A stretch of DNA of 64,000 nucleotides, taken from positions 124,001 through 188,000 of the forward strand of contig JAZOTN010000038.1 in assembly GCA_045657665.1 (NCBI GenBank), given 5' to 3'. Below the pieces are notes generated by a model. That model ran no database searches. It worked only from the letters and a program-made list of their open reading frames with translations, and was not told the DNA's origin. Numbering within the stretch: the first letter of the stretch is position 1; each line of letters starts with the position of its first letter. Positions 25,734-34,688 of the stretch are shown one piece after another. The translations under genes and the position numbers were made by a program. Source of the stretch: RUG12461 sp045657665 (GTDB lineage: Bacteria; Bacillota; Clostridia; Lachnospirales; Lachnospiraceae).

Positions 25734-25750
25734 AACATCAGGAGATCAAC

Positions 25751-27448
25751 ATGGAAAACGAGACAAACGAAAAAGTATCCAGAAATTTCATCGAGCGGAT
25801 CATAGAAAAGGATCTGGAAGAGGGACACTGTAAGACGGTAAAGACGCGTTTCCCGCCCGAGCCGAATGGCTATCTGCATATCGGCCATGCAAAATCGATC
25901 CTTCTTAACTATGGCCTTGCGAAGGAGTACGGAGGAAAATTCAACCTTCGTTTTGATGATACGAATCCTACAAAGGAGAAGACGGAATTTGTGGATTCCA
26001 TCCGTGCGGATGTGGAATGGCTCGGGGCGGATTTTGAAGACCGGCTGTTCTTTGCGTCCGATTACTTTGAGAGAATGTATGAGGCAGCGGTCACGTTGAT
26101 CAAAAAGGGCGATGCTTATGTTTCCGATCTGACCGCGGATGAGATCAGGGAGCAGCGCGGTACGCTTACCGAAGCCGGGAAAAATGATCCGGGGAGAGAC
26201 CGGCCTGTAGAGGAAAATCTCCGTTTATTCGAAGAAATGAAAGATGGAAAATACGAGGACGGGACGAAGGTGCTCCGGGCGAAGATCGACATGGCTTCTC
26301 CGAACATGAACATGAGGGATCCCGTGATCTACCGCGTGGCACATATGACTCATCATAACACCGGTGACCGCTGGTGTGTTTATCCGATGTACGATTTCGC
26401 GCATCCGATCGAGGACGCGATTGAGGGGATCACGCATTCTATCTGTACGCTGGAATTTGAGGATCACCGGCCGCTTTATGACTGGGTTCTCATTCATGCG
26501 GAGTTTAAAAAGACGGAGGAGGATGCCCCGAAACAGATTGAGTTTGCGAAGATGTATCTGACAAACGTCGTGACCGGAAAGCGTTACATCAAAAAGCTCG
26601 TGGAAGAAGGAATCGTGGACGGCTGGGATGACCCGCGTCTGGTTTCGATCGCCGGCCTGAAACGGCGGGGCTTTACACCGGAATCCATCAAAAAGTTCGT
26701 GGAGCTCTGCGGCGTCAGTAAGAGTGACAGCTCTGTGGACTACGCGATGCTGGAGTACTGCATCCGTGAGGATCTGAAGCTTTCCTGCCCGCGCGTAATG
26801 GCGGTTCTGGATCCGGTGAAGCTTGTCATTGACAACTATCCAAAGGGACAGATCGAGGAACTGACGGTTCCGAACAATGTGGAGAATCCGGAGCTCGGAA
26901 GTCATACGGTACCTTTCTCCGGTGAGCTTTATATCGACCGTGAGGATTTTATGGAGGTTCCGCCGAAGAAGTATTTCCGCCTTTACCCCGGGAATGAGGT
27001 ACGGCTTATGCAGGCATATTTTGTGACCTGCACGGAGATCGAAAAGGATGAGAGCGGAAATGTCACGGTCATCCACTGTACCTATGATCCTGCGACAAAG
27101 GGCGGGGACAGCCCCGACGGACGGAAAGTCAAAGGGACGATCCATTGGGTGGACGCAAAGAGTGCCATTCCTGCGGAGGTCCGTCTTTATGAAAATATTG
27201 TCGATGAGGCGCTTGGGGTATATAATGAAGACGGTTCGCTGAATCTGAATCCGAATTCGCTTACCGTGAAAAAGAACTGCTTCATTGAGCCGGTCGTAAA
27301 GGGCGCGAAGCCGTATGAAAGCTTTCAGTTCGTACGTCAGGGCTTCTTTACGGTGGATGCGAAGGATTCAAAAGAGGACGCTCCTGTATTCAACCGGATC
27401 GTGTCGCTGAAGAGTTCCTATAAGCTTCCGTCAAATCCGGCGACGTAA
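25751..27448 (+). CDS. glnS: glutamine--tRNA ligase
   Basis: 565 residues, class I aminoacyl-tRNA synthetase of the GlnRS type. The HIGH motif is in PPEPNGYLHIGHAKS (near 38-52), FDDTNPTKE follows, and the anticodon-binding beta-barrels are C-terminal. Where E. coli GlnRS has the KMSKS-like VMSKR, this protein reads VVTGKRYIKKL near 275, still followed by the conserved DGWDDPR. The AGGAG ahead of the ATG supports the start. Having GlnRS gives a direct route to Gln-tRNA; whether GatCAB also exists cannot be seen here. Confidence 0.95.
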   Translation: MENETNEKVSRNFIERIIEKDLEEGHCKTVKTRFPPEPNGYLHIGHAKSILLNYGLAKEYGGKFNLRFDDTNPTKEKTEFVDSIRADVEWLGADFEDRLFFASDYFERMYEAAVTLIKKGDAYVSDLTADEIREQRGTLTEAGKNDPGRDRPVEENLRLFEEMKDGKYEDGTKVLRAKIDMASPNMNMRDPVIYRVAHMTHHNTGDRWCVYPMYDFAHPIEDAIEGITHSICTLEFEDHRPLYDWVLIHAEFKKTEEDAPKQIEFAKMYLTNVVTGKRYIKKLVEEGIVDGWDDPRLVSIAGLKRRGFTPESIKKFVELCGVSKSDSSVDYAMLEYCIREDLKLSCPRVMAVLDPVKLVIDNYPKGQIEELTVPNNVENPELGSHTVPFSGELYIDREDFMEVPPKKYFRLYPGNEVRLMQAYFVTCTEIEKDESGNVTVIHCTYDPATKGGDSPDGRKVKGTIHWVDAKSAIPAEVRLYENIVDEALGVYNEDGSLNLNPNSLTVKKNCFIEPVVKGAKPYESFQFVRQGFFTVDAKDSKEDAPVFNRIVSLKSSYKLPSNPAT

Positions 27449-27540
27449 GATCGTTTCAGGTATCAGTCGCGACAAATATGCGTCAGTACGAGGAAAGATA
27501 TAAAAGCTAACTTTAAATTATACAAAGGAGAGTTGTTGTT

Positions 27541-28428
27541 ATGGGTATTCTGGGTGGTTTGGAACAATTTGGGATCAAGGCGGATGAAAAGCTTTCGCTG
27601 TATGAGGATCCAAAGGCTGCGAAAGCCGAGGGCCCGGCAGAAGGAGCGGGCGGACAGGCACAGCCCGTGAAGCATTCCGAGAGCGAGTTTGTCCTTGAAA
27701 AGAGTATCCGCTGTCCGGTTTGCGACGGTGTTTTCAAAACACTGCAGCCGAAGAGCGGCCGTGTAAAGAGACTGGAATCTGACAAGGATCTGCGGCCGAG
27801 ATGTGAAGGCATTGATATCATGAAGTATAATGTCTGTTGCTGCCCGGTATGCGGATACACGGGACTTTCCACCAGCAAGTATTTTGAAACGATCAATCTG
27901 AACCAGAAAAAACTGGTTGAGGAGAAGATCTGCCAGAGTTTTGATCCGGCTTCGGTGGAGAACGCGTATAAACCCGATACCAAGGAATGGGATTATGATA
28001 CGGCAATCGGACTTCATAAGCTTTCACTTTACAATGCGATGGTGAAGGGGGCCAAGACAAGTGAGAAAGCCTATAACTGCCTCGTGATCGCCTGGCTTCT
28101 TCGGGGTAAGGCGGAGACGCTTGCAAACGATCCGGAAGCGAAAGATGAATACGATGCGGTAAAGAAGGAAGAGGAAGAATACTATAAGGAGGCTTATGAC
28201 GGTCTGTTTAAGGCGGTATCCACGGAGAACTTCCCGATCGCGGGGATGGATCAGACGACAATGGATTATCTCCTTGCAACAATGTCGTTCAGTTACGGAA
28301 AGACCGATGTGGCCGCAAAGCTGCTGGCGTCTATCATACAAAGCCCCATGACGCCGACCAAGATCAAGGAAAAGGCCCGTGACTTAAAGGACGAGATCGT
28401 GGAAGCGATCAAGGCAGGAAAGCAGTAG
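27541..28428 (+). CDS. DUF2225 family protein
   Basis: 295 residues. After a variable 50-residue N-terminus it has two paired CxxC zinc-binding motifs (RCPVCDGVF and CCCPVCGYTG) around a short basic loop, which is the DUF2225 signature. The C-terminal two-thirds is alpha-helical and TPR-like (YNAMVKGAKTSEKAYNCLVIAWLLRGKAE). Cytoplasmic, function unknown. ACAAAGGAGAG sits upstream of the ATG. The 90 bases between glnS and this gene show no convincing promoter, so it may be read from upstream. The strong hairpin at 28439-28500 ends it. Confidence 0.85.
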   Translation: MGILGGLEQFGIKADEKLSLYEDPKAAKAEGPAEGAGGQAQPVKHSESEFVLEKSIRCPVCDGVFKTLQPKSGRVKRLESDKDLRPRCEGIDIMKYNVCCCPVCGYTGLSTSKYFETINLNQKKLVEEKICQSFDPASVENAYKPDTKEWDYDTAIGLHKLSLYNAMVKGAKTSEKAYNCLVIAWLLRGKAETLANDPEAKDEYDAVKKEEEEYYKEAYDGLFKAVSTENFPIAGMDQTTMDYLLATMSFSYGKTDVAAKLLASIIQSPMTPTKIKEKARDLKDEIVEAIKAGKQ

Positions 28429-28438
28429 AACATAGAAA

Positions 28439-28500
28439 AAGAGAAAGAGGACGGGGCTGTGTCACATTTTAAAGTGACACAGCCCCGTCCTCTTTCTCTT
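28439..28500. terminator. unusually long bidirectional terminator hairpin
   Basis: A 27-pair perfect stem: the left arm 28439-28465 ends in GGGGCTGTGTCAC and the right arm 28474-28500 starts GTGACACAGCCCC, around an 8-base loop. The outer part is A/G-rich on one arm and T/C-rich on the other. It separates the converging DUF2225 and argG genes. Confidence 0.85.
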
Positions 28501-28508
28501 GGTTTGTC

Positions 28509-29726
28509 TTATTTTTTGTTCAGCTCCGCCATCTTCATTGCGCGAACCTTGAGCGGAAGGCCAAAGAGTGTGATAAAGCCCTCTGCGTCATGATGGTCAT
28601 AAAGATCGCCGGTTGTAAAGCTTGCGAGGGATTCGCTGTAGAGTGAATACGGGGATGTTGTGCCGGCCTTGATGATGTTCCCTTTATAAAGTTTAAATTT
28701 AACTTCCCCGGTCACATATTCCTGGGTCTTGGTAACGAATGCCTGAACCGCTTCACGGAGCGGAGTGAACCATTTTCCTTCGTAAACGATCTGGGCGAAT
28801 TTGTTGCCAAGATCTTTTTTTGTTTCCATCGTGGCACGATCCAGCACAAGCTCCTCGAGTTGCTGATGTGCCTCCATGAGGATGGTTCCGCCGGGAGTTT
28901 CGTATACGCCGCGGCTCTTCATGCCGACCACACGGTTTTCCACGATGTCGACAATACCGATGCCGTGCTTTCCGCCGAGACGGTTCAGCTCACGGATGAT
29001 GTCGGAGACTTTCATGTTCTTTCCGTTTACGGAGACCGGAACGCCTTTTTCAAAGGTCATGGTGACATATTCACCTTCATCCGGTGCTTTTTCCGGAGAA
29101 ACACCGAGTACAAGAAGGTGGTCATAATTTGGCTCATTTGCGGGATCTTCAAGCTCAAGTCCCTCGTGACTGATATGCCAGAGATTCCGGTCGCGGCTAT
29201 AGCTCTGATCTGCGGAAAACGGAAGATGAATGCCGTGTGCCTTGCAGTATTCAATCTCGGATTCGCGGGAGTCCATCGTCCACTTGTCATCACGCCATGC
29301 GGCAATAATCTTGAGGTCCGGAGCCAGAGCCTTGATGCCTAGCTCGAACCGGATCTGGTCGTTTCCCTTTCCGGTTGCGCCGTGGCAGATTGCTGAGGCA
29401 TTTTCCTTCCGTGCAACCTCTACGAGTTTTTTCGCGATGCCGGGACGTGCCATGGACGTGCCGAGCAGATATTTATTTTCATATACGGCACCTGCCTGCA
29501 CGCAGGGGATGATGAAATCGTCACAGAATTCATCGGTGATGTCTTCAATATAGAGCTTGGAGGCGCCGGAAAGCTTTGCGCGTTCCTCGAGTCCGTCCAG
29601 TTCTTCTCCCTGTCCGCAGTCAATGCAGCAGCAGATGACATCATAATCGTAGTTTTCCTTCAGCCACGGAATGATCGCGGTGGTATCAAGTCCGCCTGAG
29701 TATGCCAGAATCACTTTTTCTTTCAT
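28509..29726 (-). CDS. argG: argininosuccinate synthase
   Basis: 405 residues, full length. The PP-loop ATP-binding motif AYSGGLDTT is at 8-16, and GKGNDQIRFE (near 125) and SVNGK (near 240) are as in ArgG. It joins citrulline and aspartate using ATP in the cytoplasm, the penultimate step of arginine synthesis. AAAGGA precedes the ATG. It is transcribed divergently from the argC operon across a 200-base regulatory gap. argH, its usual partner, is not in the window. Confidence 0.96.
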   Translation of the reverse strand: MKEKVILAYSGGLDTTAIIPWLKENYDYDVICCCIDCGQGEELDGLEERAKLSGASKLYIEDITDEFCDDFIIPCVQAGAVYENKYLLGTSMARPGIAKKLVEVARKENASAICHGATGKGNDQIRFELGIKALAPDLKIIAAWRDDKWTMDSRESEIEYCKAHGIHLPFSADQSYSRDRNLWHISHEGLELEDPANEPNYDHLLVLGVSPEKAPDEGEYVTMTFEKGVPVSVNGKNMKVSDIIRELNRLGGKHGIGIVDIVENRVVGMKSRGVYETPGGTILMEAHQQLEELVLDRATMETKKDLGNKFAQIVYEGKWFTPLREAVQAFVTKTQEYVTGEVKFKLYKGNIIKAGTTSPYSLYSESLASFTTGDLYDHHDAEGFITLFGLPLKVRAMKMAELNKK

Positions 29727-29763
29727 ATGGAATGTGTCCTTTCGTAAATGATAAGTTGTATCT

Positions 29764-29793
29764 ACTATACAACAGGAAGCGTGGGCTCTGCAA
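29764..29793 (-). promoter_or_regulatory. candidate argG promoter
   Basis: Reverse strand: TTGCAG (29793-29788), 18-base spacer, TATAGT (29769-29764), giving a leader of about 30 bases. Confidence 0.45.
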
Positions 29794-29821
29794 GGGTGAC
29801 GCGGAAAAAAACGATTGACGA

Positions 29822-29850
29822 TTGAAATATGAAGGGAAGTCCTTTATACT
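29822..29850 (+). promoter_or_regulatory. argC operon promoter
   Basis: TTGAAA (29822-29827), 17-base spacer, TATACT (29845-29850), giving a leader of about 70 bases. A 10-base palindrome TCGTTAACGA lies in that leader at 29887-29896. It could be an operator, but it is not a clear ARG box. Confidence 0.6.
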
Positions 29851-29927
29851 CTATATTTGAAAGAACAGGAAACGGGTTTGTTTCATTCGTTAACGATAAT
29901 TCTAGCGATTCAGAAAGGCGCGGTGAT

Positions 29928-30983
29928 ATGGTTAAGGTCGGGATCATCGGAGCGACCGGTTATGCGGGTGCGGAGCTGGTGAGGCTTCTTCTTTCACATC
30001 CATCGGCAGAGATTGTCTGGTACGGTTCCAAAAACTATATAGATGAGGAATATGCGCGTGTTTACCGGAATATGTTCCGGCTTGTTCCGGATATCTGCAA
30101 GGGAGACGATCTGGATGCGCTTGTTTCAGAAACGGATGTGGTTTTCACAGCAACGCCTCAGGGGTATCTCGCGTCCATCTTAAAACCGGAGCACCTTGAA
30201 AAAGCGAAATTTATTGATCTTTCCGCGGACTACCGGATCAGGGATGTCGCCGTTTATGAAAAGTGGTACGGGATCAAACATGCATCTCCGGAACTGATCA
30301 AAGAGGCGGTCTACGGGCTCTCCGAGCTTAATCGGGAGGAGATCAAAACAACAAGGCTTCTTGCGAACCCGGGATGTTTTACCACCTGTTCGATCCTGAC
30401 AGCGTATCCGCTGGTCCGGGAGGGACTCATTGATCCGAAAACGCTGATCATTGATGCGAAAAGCGGGACATCCGGAGCGGGACGCGGTGCAAAAATGCAG
30501 AATCTCTTTTGTGAAGTCAATGAAAATATCAAGGCTTACGGCGTGACAACGCACCGGCATACCCCGGAGATCGAACAGGAGCTTTCCAAAGCTGCCGGGG
30601 AACCGGTGCTCCTTAATTTCACGCCCCACCTGGTGCCGATGAACAGGGGGATCCTTGCCACGGAATACGCGGATCTGATCCGAAAGGAAGATGGAACACT
30701 GCCAAATTCCGACGAAATAAAATCTGCTTATAATAAATATTATGGAAACGAATACTTTATCCGGATCCTTCCTGAGGGAGAAAATCCCGAGACCAAATGG
30801 GTGGAGGGGAGCAACTTTGTTGATCTGAACTATGTGATCGACGAACGTACCGGGCGTATTGTTATGATGGGAGCTCTCGACAATCTTGTAAAGGGGGCTG
30901 CGGGACAGGCGGTTCAGAATATGAATCTGATGTTCGGCCTGCAGGAAAATGAAGGACTTTCCTTCGTTCCGGTATTCCCATAA
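29928..30983 (+). CDS. argC: N-acetyl-gamma-glutamyl-phosphate reductase
   Basis: 351 residues from the ATG at 29928. The frame is open for 33 codons upstream but family proteins begin at MVKVGIIGATGYAGAELVR, and AGAAAGG lies 9 bases upstream. Rossmann GATGYAG is at 8-14, the catalytic cysteine is in ANPGCFTT near residue 145, and the conserved HRHTPEIEQEL is near 205. NADPH-dependent third step of arginine/ornithine synthesis. First gene of the argC-GNAT-argJ-DUF4349-argB-argD series. Confidence 0.95.
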   Translation: MVKVGIIGATGYAGAELVRLLLSHPSAEIVWYGSKNYIDEEYARVYRNMFRLVPDICKGDDLDALVSETDVVFTATPQGYLASILKPEHLEKAKFIDLSADYRIRDVAVYEKWYGIKHASPELIKEAVYGLSELNREEIKTTRLLANPGCFTTCSILTAYPLVREGLIDPKTLIIDAKSGTSGAGRGAKMQNLFCEVNENIKAYGVTTHRHTPEIEQELSKAAGEPVLLNFTPHLVPMNRGILATEYADLIRKEDGTLPNSDEIKSAYNKYYGNEYFIRILPEGENPETKWVEGSNFVDLNYVIDERTGRIVMMGALDNLVKGAAGQAVQNMNLMFGLQENEGLSFVPVFP

Positions 30984-30993
30984 GGAAGAAAAG

Positions 30994-31449
30994 ATGTCTG
31001 ACTATGCACTTCGCGTTATGACAATAGAAGATTATCCGGAGCTTCGGGAGCTTTGGATGACGATCCACGGCTTCGGGATCCGCTCTATTGATGATTCCAG
31101 GGAAGGTGTAAGACGTTTTCTTTCCAGGAATCCCGGCATGAGTGTAGTGGCTGAGGAGGATGGACGCATTGTCGGCGCGATCCTGTGCGGACACGACGGG
31201 AGGCGCGGATGCCTCTATCATGTGTGTGTGCATGAGGACTACCGGAAACGCGGCATCGGAAAGGCGATGGCGGTCTTTTGCATGAAAGCGCTTCAGGCCG
31301 AGCAGATCAATAAGGTCAGTCTGATCGCGTTTCGGAAAAACGAGATTGGAAACGCTTTCTGGAAAAGCGTCGGGTGGACCTTTCGGGAAGACCTGAACTA
31401 TTATGACTTCGTATTGAATGAAGAAAATATAACAAGATTTAATAATTGA
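30994..31449 (+). CDS. GNAT family N-acetyltransferase
   Basis: 151 residues from the ATG at 30994, chosen for the AAGGAAG 6 bases upstream. Single GNAT domain: the acetyl-CoA pyrophosphate loop is YRKRGIGKAMA near 88-98, after strand LYHVCVHED, and the C-terminal beta-bulge region is NAFWKSVGWTF. It sits 10 bases after argC and before argJ. That position invites the idea of a glutamate or ornithine acetyltransferase, but the sequence is that of a general GNAT and argJ already recycles acetyl groups. The substrate is unknown. Confidence 0.85.
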   Translation: MSDYALRVMTIEDYPELRELWMTIHGFGIRSIDDSREGVRRFLSRNPGMSVVAEEDGRIVGAILCGHDGRRGCLYHVCVHEDYRKRGIGKAMAVFCMKALQAEQINKVSLIAFRKNEIGNAFWKSVGWTFREDLNYYDFVLNEENITRFNN

Positions 31450-31473
31450 TAAAAAGTAAGAATACTGTACACT
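31446..31473 (+). promoter_or_regulatory. candidate internal promoter upstream of argJ
   Basis: TTGATA (31446-31451), 16-base spacer, TACACT (31468-31473), overlapping the GNAT stop codon. It would allow argJ to be read separately. Confidence 0.4.
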
Positions 31474-31529
31474 TTCGGTGGCGATGAACAGGTAAGAGCC
31501 GGGTAGTGATACAGGACAGGAGCAGTAGT

Positions 31530-32756
31530 ATGGAGAAGTTCGATGGCGGAGTGACCGCCCCAAAAGGTTTTCGGGCTGCACATGCAGCGGCGGGGATCAA
31601 ATATCAGGACCGTGATGATATGGCGATGATCGTCAGCGAAAAGCCCTGCAGTGTTGCAGGAACGTTCACCTCCAATCTGGTTAAGGCGGCTCCGGTGCTC
31701 TGGGATCAGGCCATTGTGGAGAAAGGCGGCCCGGTGCATGCGGTGGTCGTGAATGCCGGGATCGCGAATGCGTCCACAGGAAAAGAAGGTATGGAGAAAT
31801 GTTTTTCCACGGCAAAGGCAGCTGCAGAGCTGCTTCATACCGGGAGGGCAGAAACGGTACTCACAGCTTCCACCGGCGTGATCGGGATGCAGCTTCCGGA
31901 GGAAAAGCTGAAGAAGGGAGTGGAATCCATGATTCCGGTGCTTTCAGACAGCAGGGAGGCGGCACATCAGGCGGCAATGGCGATCATGACAACGGATACG
32001 ATTCCGAAAGAGGTTGCCGTGCGTTTTACGGTTTCCGGAAAAGAAGCTGTGATCGCAGGTATGTGCAAGGGCTCCGGTATGATCCATCCTGATATGTGTA
32101 CGATGCTTTCATTCCTGACGACGGATTGTGCGATAGACAAGGCGTTGATGCAGAAAGCTCTATCTGCGGATGTGCGCGAAACATATAATATGATCTCCGT
32201 GGACGGGGATACCTCCACAAACGACACCTGTATCCTGCTTTCAAACGGCGAAGCGGGAAATCCGTTGATTACAGAGGAAAGTGATGATTACCATGTGTTC
32301 GCAGAGGCGCTTCACATTGTAAATGAAACGCTGGCGAAAATGATGGCGGGTGACGGTGAAGGCGCCACAGCGCTTTTTGAGGTAAGGATCGAGGGCGCGA
32401 AAGAAAAGGAGCAGGCAAGGACGATCGCAAGATCGGTCGTCTCATCGAACCTGGTAAAGGCAGCCATCTACGGGCATGATGCGAACTGCGGAAGGATACT
32501 CTGTGCCATGGGATATGCGGGAAGTCCGTACGATCCGGACAAGGTGGATCTGTTTCTTGAGAGTTCTGCCGGACGCATGCAGACCGTTCGGGCGGGACAG
32601 ATGCTTTCCCTCGATGAAAAACTGGCGGAGAAGATTCTTTCGGAACATGAGGTGACAGCTGTCGCAGATCTTCATGAGGGGACGGAAACTGCTACAGCCT
32701 GGGGATGCGATCTGACCTATGAGTATGTGAAGATCAACGCAGATTACCGATCATAG
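31530..32756 (+). CDS. argJ: bifunctional glutamate N-acetyltransferase / amino-acid acetyltransferase
   Basis: 408 residues from the ATG at 31530, with AGGAG 7 bases upstream; a GTG eight codons earlier is less likely. The ArgJ self-cleavage site reads GMIHPDMCTMLSF, with the new N-terminal nucleophile Thr191. The residue before it is Cys rather than the Ala of better-known enzymes. A full-length alpha and beta chain is present. It transfers acetyl from N-acetylornithine to glutamate, closing the acetyl cycle, and may also acetylate glutamate from acetyl-CoA. Confidence 0.95.
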   Translation: MEKFDGGVTAPKGFRAAHAAAGIKYQDRDDMAMIVSEKPCSVAGTFTSNLVKAAPVLWDQAIVEKGGPVHAVVVNAGIANASTGKEGMEKCFSTAKAAAELLHTGRAETVLTASTGVIGMQLPEEKLKKGVESMIPVLSDSREAAHQAAMAIMTTDTIPKEVAVRFTVSGKEAVIAGMCKGSGMIHPDMCTMLSFLTTDCAIDKALMQKALSADVRETYNMISVDGDTSTNDTCILLSNGEAGNPLITEESDDYHVFAEALHIVNETLAKMMAGDGEGATALFEVRIEGAKEKEQARTIARSVVSSNLVKAAIYGHDANCGRILCAMGYAGSPYDPDKVDLFLESSAGRMQTVRAGQMLSLDEKLAEKILSEHEVTAVADLHEGTETATAWGCDLTYEYVKINADYRS

Positions 32757-32818
32757 AGTGCTGACTCGAATAATTAAGATTCGATTTAATATTTGCATCA
32801 ATAAGGGAGGATAATATT

Positions 32819-33841
32819 ATGAAAAAGAGATTGTTGGTTGCTCCACTGTGTGCGGCCGTCATTCTTTCGCTGCTAGCCGGATGCGGTGACTCTTTCCGAT
32901 CCTCAGCGGCGATGGAGAGCATGGGTAACTACGAAGAGCCGGCTATGTATGATTCTTCGGATGTGTACGCCGGCGCGTATGCCGAGGAAGCAGCGGCGGA
33001 TTATGACTACGAGGAAAGCTACGATGCCGCTTCCGGAGAGGCCGTAAACAAAGAGGTGGAGGCGGAACGCATCGAGGAGACCGGTACCTCCAGTTCGCGC
33101 AAACTGATCCGTAATGTGGATATGGATGTGGAAACGGAGCAGTTTGAGGAACTTCTTGCGAATCTGGAAAAAAAGATCAAAGAACTGGGCGGATATATCG
33201 AGAACTCCACTACCTACAACAATACCAGTTACTATTCGGATTATGAGTCCAGAAGCGCCAATATGACGGCGAGGATCCCGGCGGATAAGCTGGATGTTTT
33301 TCTCGGCACGGTTTCCGAGCAGTCGAATGTAACACGGAAGACCGAAAATGTGGATGACGTGACACTGACTTATGTGGATCTTGAAAGTCATCGCAATGCA
33401 CTGAAGGAAGAAGAAAAACGTCTCCTTTCCTTTATGGAGGATGCGGAGAGCATCGAGGACCTGATCACGATCGAGGACCGGCTTACGGATGTCCGGTACC
33501 AGCTCGAGAGCATGGAAAGCCAGCTCAGGACCTATGACAATCAGGTCAACTACAGCACCGTGGTCATGAATATCTCCGAAGTTGAGAAATATACGCCGAT
33601 CGTTGAAGAGACTACCGGAGAGCGTATCTTAAGAGGTCTTACGGAGCGGCTTGAGGAAATCGGGGATGGTCTTAAGGAATTCGGCATCGGGTTTGTGATT
33701 CATATTCCGGATTTCATCCTGGTGGCTGTCATCATCATTGTCATTGCGATTGTTGTAACCCTGATTGTTCGTGGGAGGAAAAAGAAACGTGAAAGAAAAG
33801 AACATGGAGGAAATCCTAAGGAAGGCGGAAGTGCTGATTGA
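32819..33841 (+). CDS. DUF4349 lipoprotein
   Basis: 340 residues. The lipobox LAGC gives lipid-Cys22. An acidic Tyr/Ala/Glu-rich stretch follows (about 30-90), then the DUF4349 region (RKLIRNVDMDVET, ELGGYIENSTTYNN, RIPADKLDVFLGTV) with a coiled-coil (ALKEEEKRLLSFMEDAE). A C-terminal transmembrane helix near 300-318 precedes a basic tail. The protein is therefore tethered twice, by lipid and by helix. The function is unknown. GGGAGG stands before the ATG. Its 3' end overlaps argB by 53 bases, so it is embedded in the arginine operon although no link to arginine is evident. Confidence 0.82.
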   Translation: MKKRLLVAPLCAAVILSLLAGCGDSFRSSAAMESMGNYEEPAMYDSSDVYAGAYAEEAAADYDYEESYDAASGEAVNKEVEAERIEETGTSSSRKLIRNVDMDVETEQFEELLANLEKKIKELGGYIENSTTYNNTSYYSDYESRSANMTARIPADKLDVFLGTVSEQSNVTRKTENVDDVTLTYVDLESHRNALKEEEKRLLSFMEDAESIEDLITIEDRLTDVRYQLESMESQLRTYDNQVNYSTVVMNISEVEKYTPIVEETTGERILRGLTERLEEIGDGLKEFGIGFVIHIPDFILVAVIIIVIAIVVTLIVRGRKKKRERKEHGGNPKEGGSAD

Positions 33842-34688
33842 GGCACTTCCCTATATTCAGCGTTTTAACCGTAAGATCATCGTGGTCAAATACGGCGGGA
33901 GCGCCATGCTGGATGAGAACCTCAAAAAAAGCGTGATCCAGGACGTGACGCTTTTAAAACTCGTCGGTTTTAAACCCATCATTGTCCATGGCGGCGGAAA
34001 AGAGATCAGCAGCTGGGTCGAGAAAGCCGGCATGAAGCCGGAGTTCCGAAACGGCCTTCGGGTGACGGATGCGGCGACAATGGAGATCGCAGAAATGGTC
34101 TTGAACCGTGTCAATAAGTCGCTGGTGCAGCTCGTGGAACAGCTCGGAGTCCTTTCGGTCGGGATCAGCGGGAAGGACGGTGGGCTCCTGACCGTTGAGA
34201 AAAAACGTCCGAACGGGGAGGACATCGGTTTTGTAGGAGAAATCACGGAGGTTCACCCGAAGATCCTTTATGATCTTCTGGAGAAGGATTTTCTTCCCAT
34301 TGTCTGCCCGATCGGTATGGATCATTCCTTTCAGAGCTACAACATCAATGCGGATGATGCGGCGTGTGCTATCGCGAAAGCGGTGAATGCGGAGAAACTG
34401 GCATTTTTGACCGATATCGAGGGGGTCTACAAGGATCCAAATAATGAAGAAACACTGATTTCGGAGCTTTCCGCTTCGGGTGCGAAAGAGCTTCTCGAGA
34501 GTGGCTATGTCGGCGGCGGAATGCTTCCGAAGTTGAATAACTGCATCAATGCCATTGAAGAGGGCGTTTCCCGGGTGCATATCCTCGATGGCAGGATTGC
34601 TCACTGCCTCCTGCTGGAGATTTTTACGAACCGTGGAATCGGTACCGCGATCATCGGGGATCAGGAAACGAGGTTTTATCATGAATAA
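33789..34688 (+). CDS. argB: acetylglutamate kinase
   Basis: 299 residues from the GTG at 33789, chosen because GGGAGG lies 10 bases upstream; the ATG at 33804 is an alternative with a poorer site. Amino-acid-kinase fold: KYGGSAM near 36-42, VHGGGKEIS near 71-79, and INADDAACAIAKAV near 191. It phosphorylates N-acetylglutamate, usually the feedback-inhibited step. The N-terminal helix LRKAEVLIEALPYIQRF is the type found in arginine-sensitive hexameric enzymes. It overlaps the DUF4349 gene upstream and argD by 8 bases. Confidence 0.94.
   Translation: MKEKNMEEILRKAEVLIEALPYIQRFNRKIIVVKYGGSAMLDENLKKSVIQDVTLLKLVGFKPIIVHGGGKEISSWVEKAGMKPEFRNGLRVTDAATMEIAEMVLNRVNKSLVQLVEQLGVLSVGISGKDGGLLTVEKKRPNGEDIGFVGEITEVHPKILYDLLEKDFLPIVCPIGMDHSFQSYNINADDAACAIAKAVNAEKLAFLTDIEGVYKDPNNEETLISELSASGAKELLESGYVGGGMLPKLNNCINAIEEGVSRVHILDGRIAHCLLLEIFTNRGIGTAIIGDQETRFYHE

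Noticed and set aside
29887..29896. ARG box (ArgR/AhrC operator) in the argC leader
   Set aside because: TCGTTAACGA is palindromic but lacks the AT-rich 18-base ARG box pattern, so it was kept only as a comment on the promoter.
32766..32784. Operator TCGAAT-N7-ATTCGA upstream of the DUF4349 gene
   Set aside because: Short arms, AT-rich surroundings and no clear promoter nearby; it could easily be chance.
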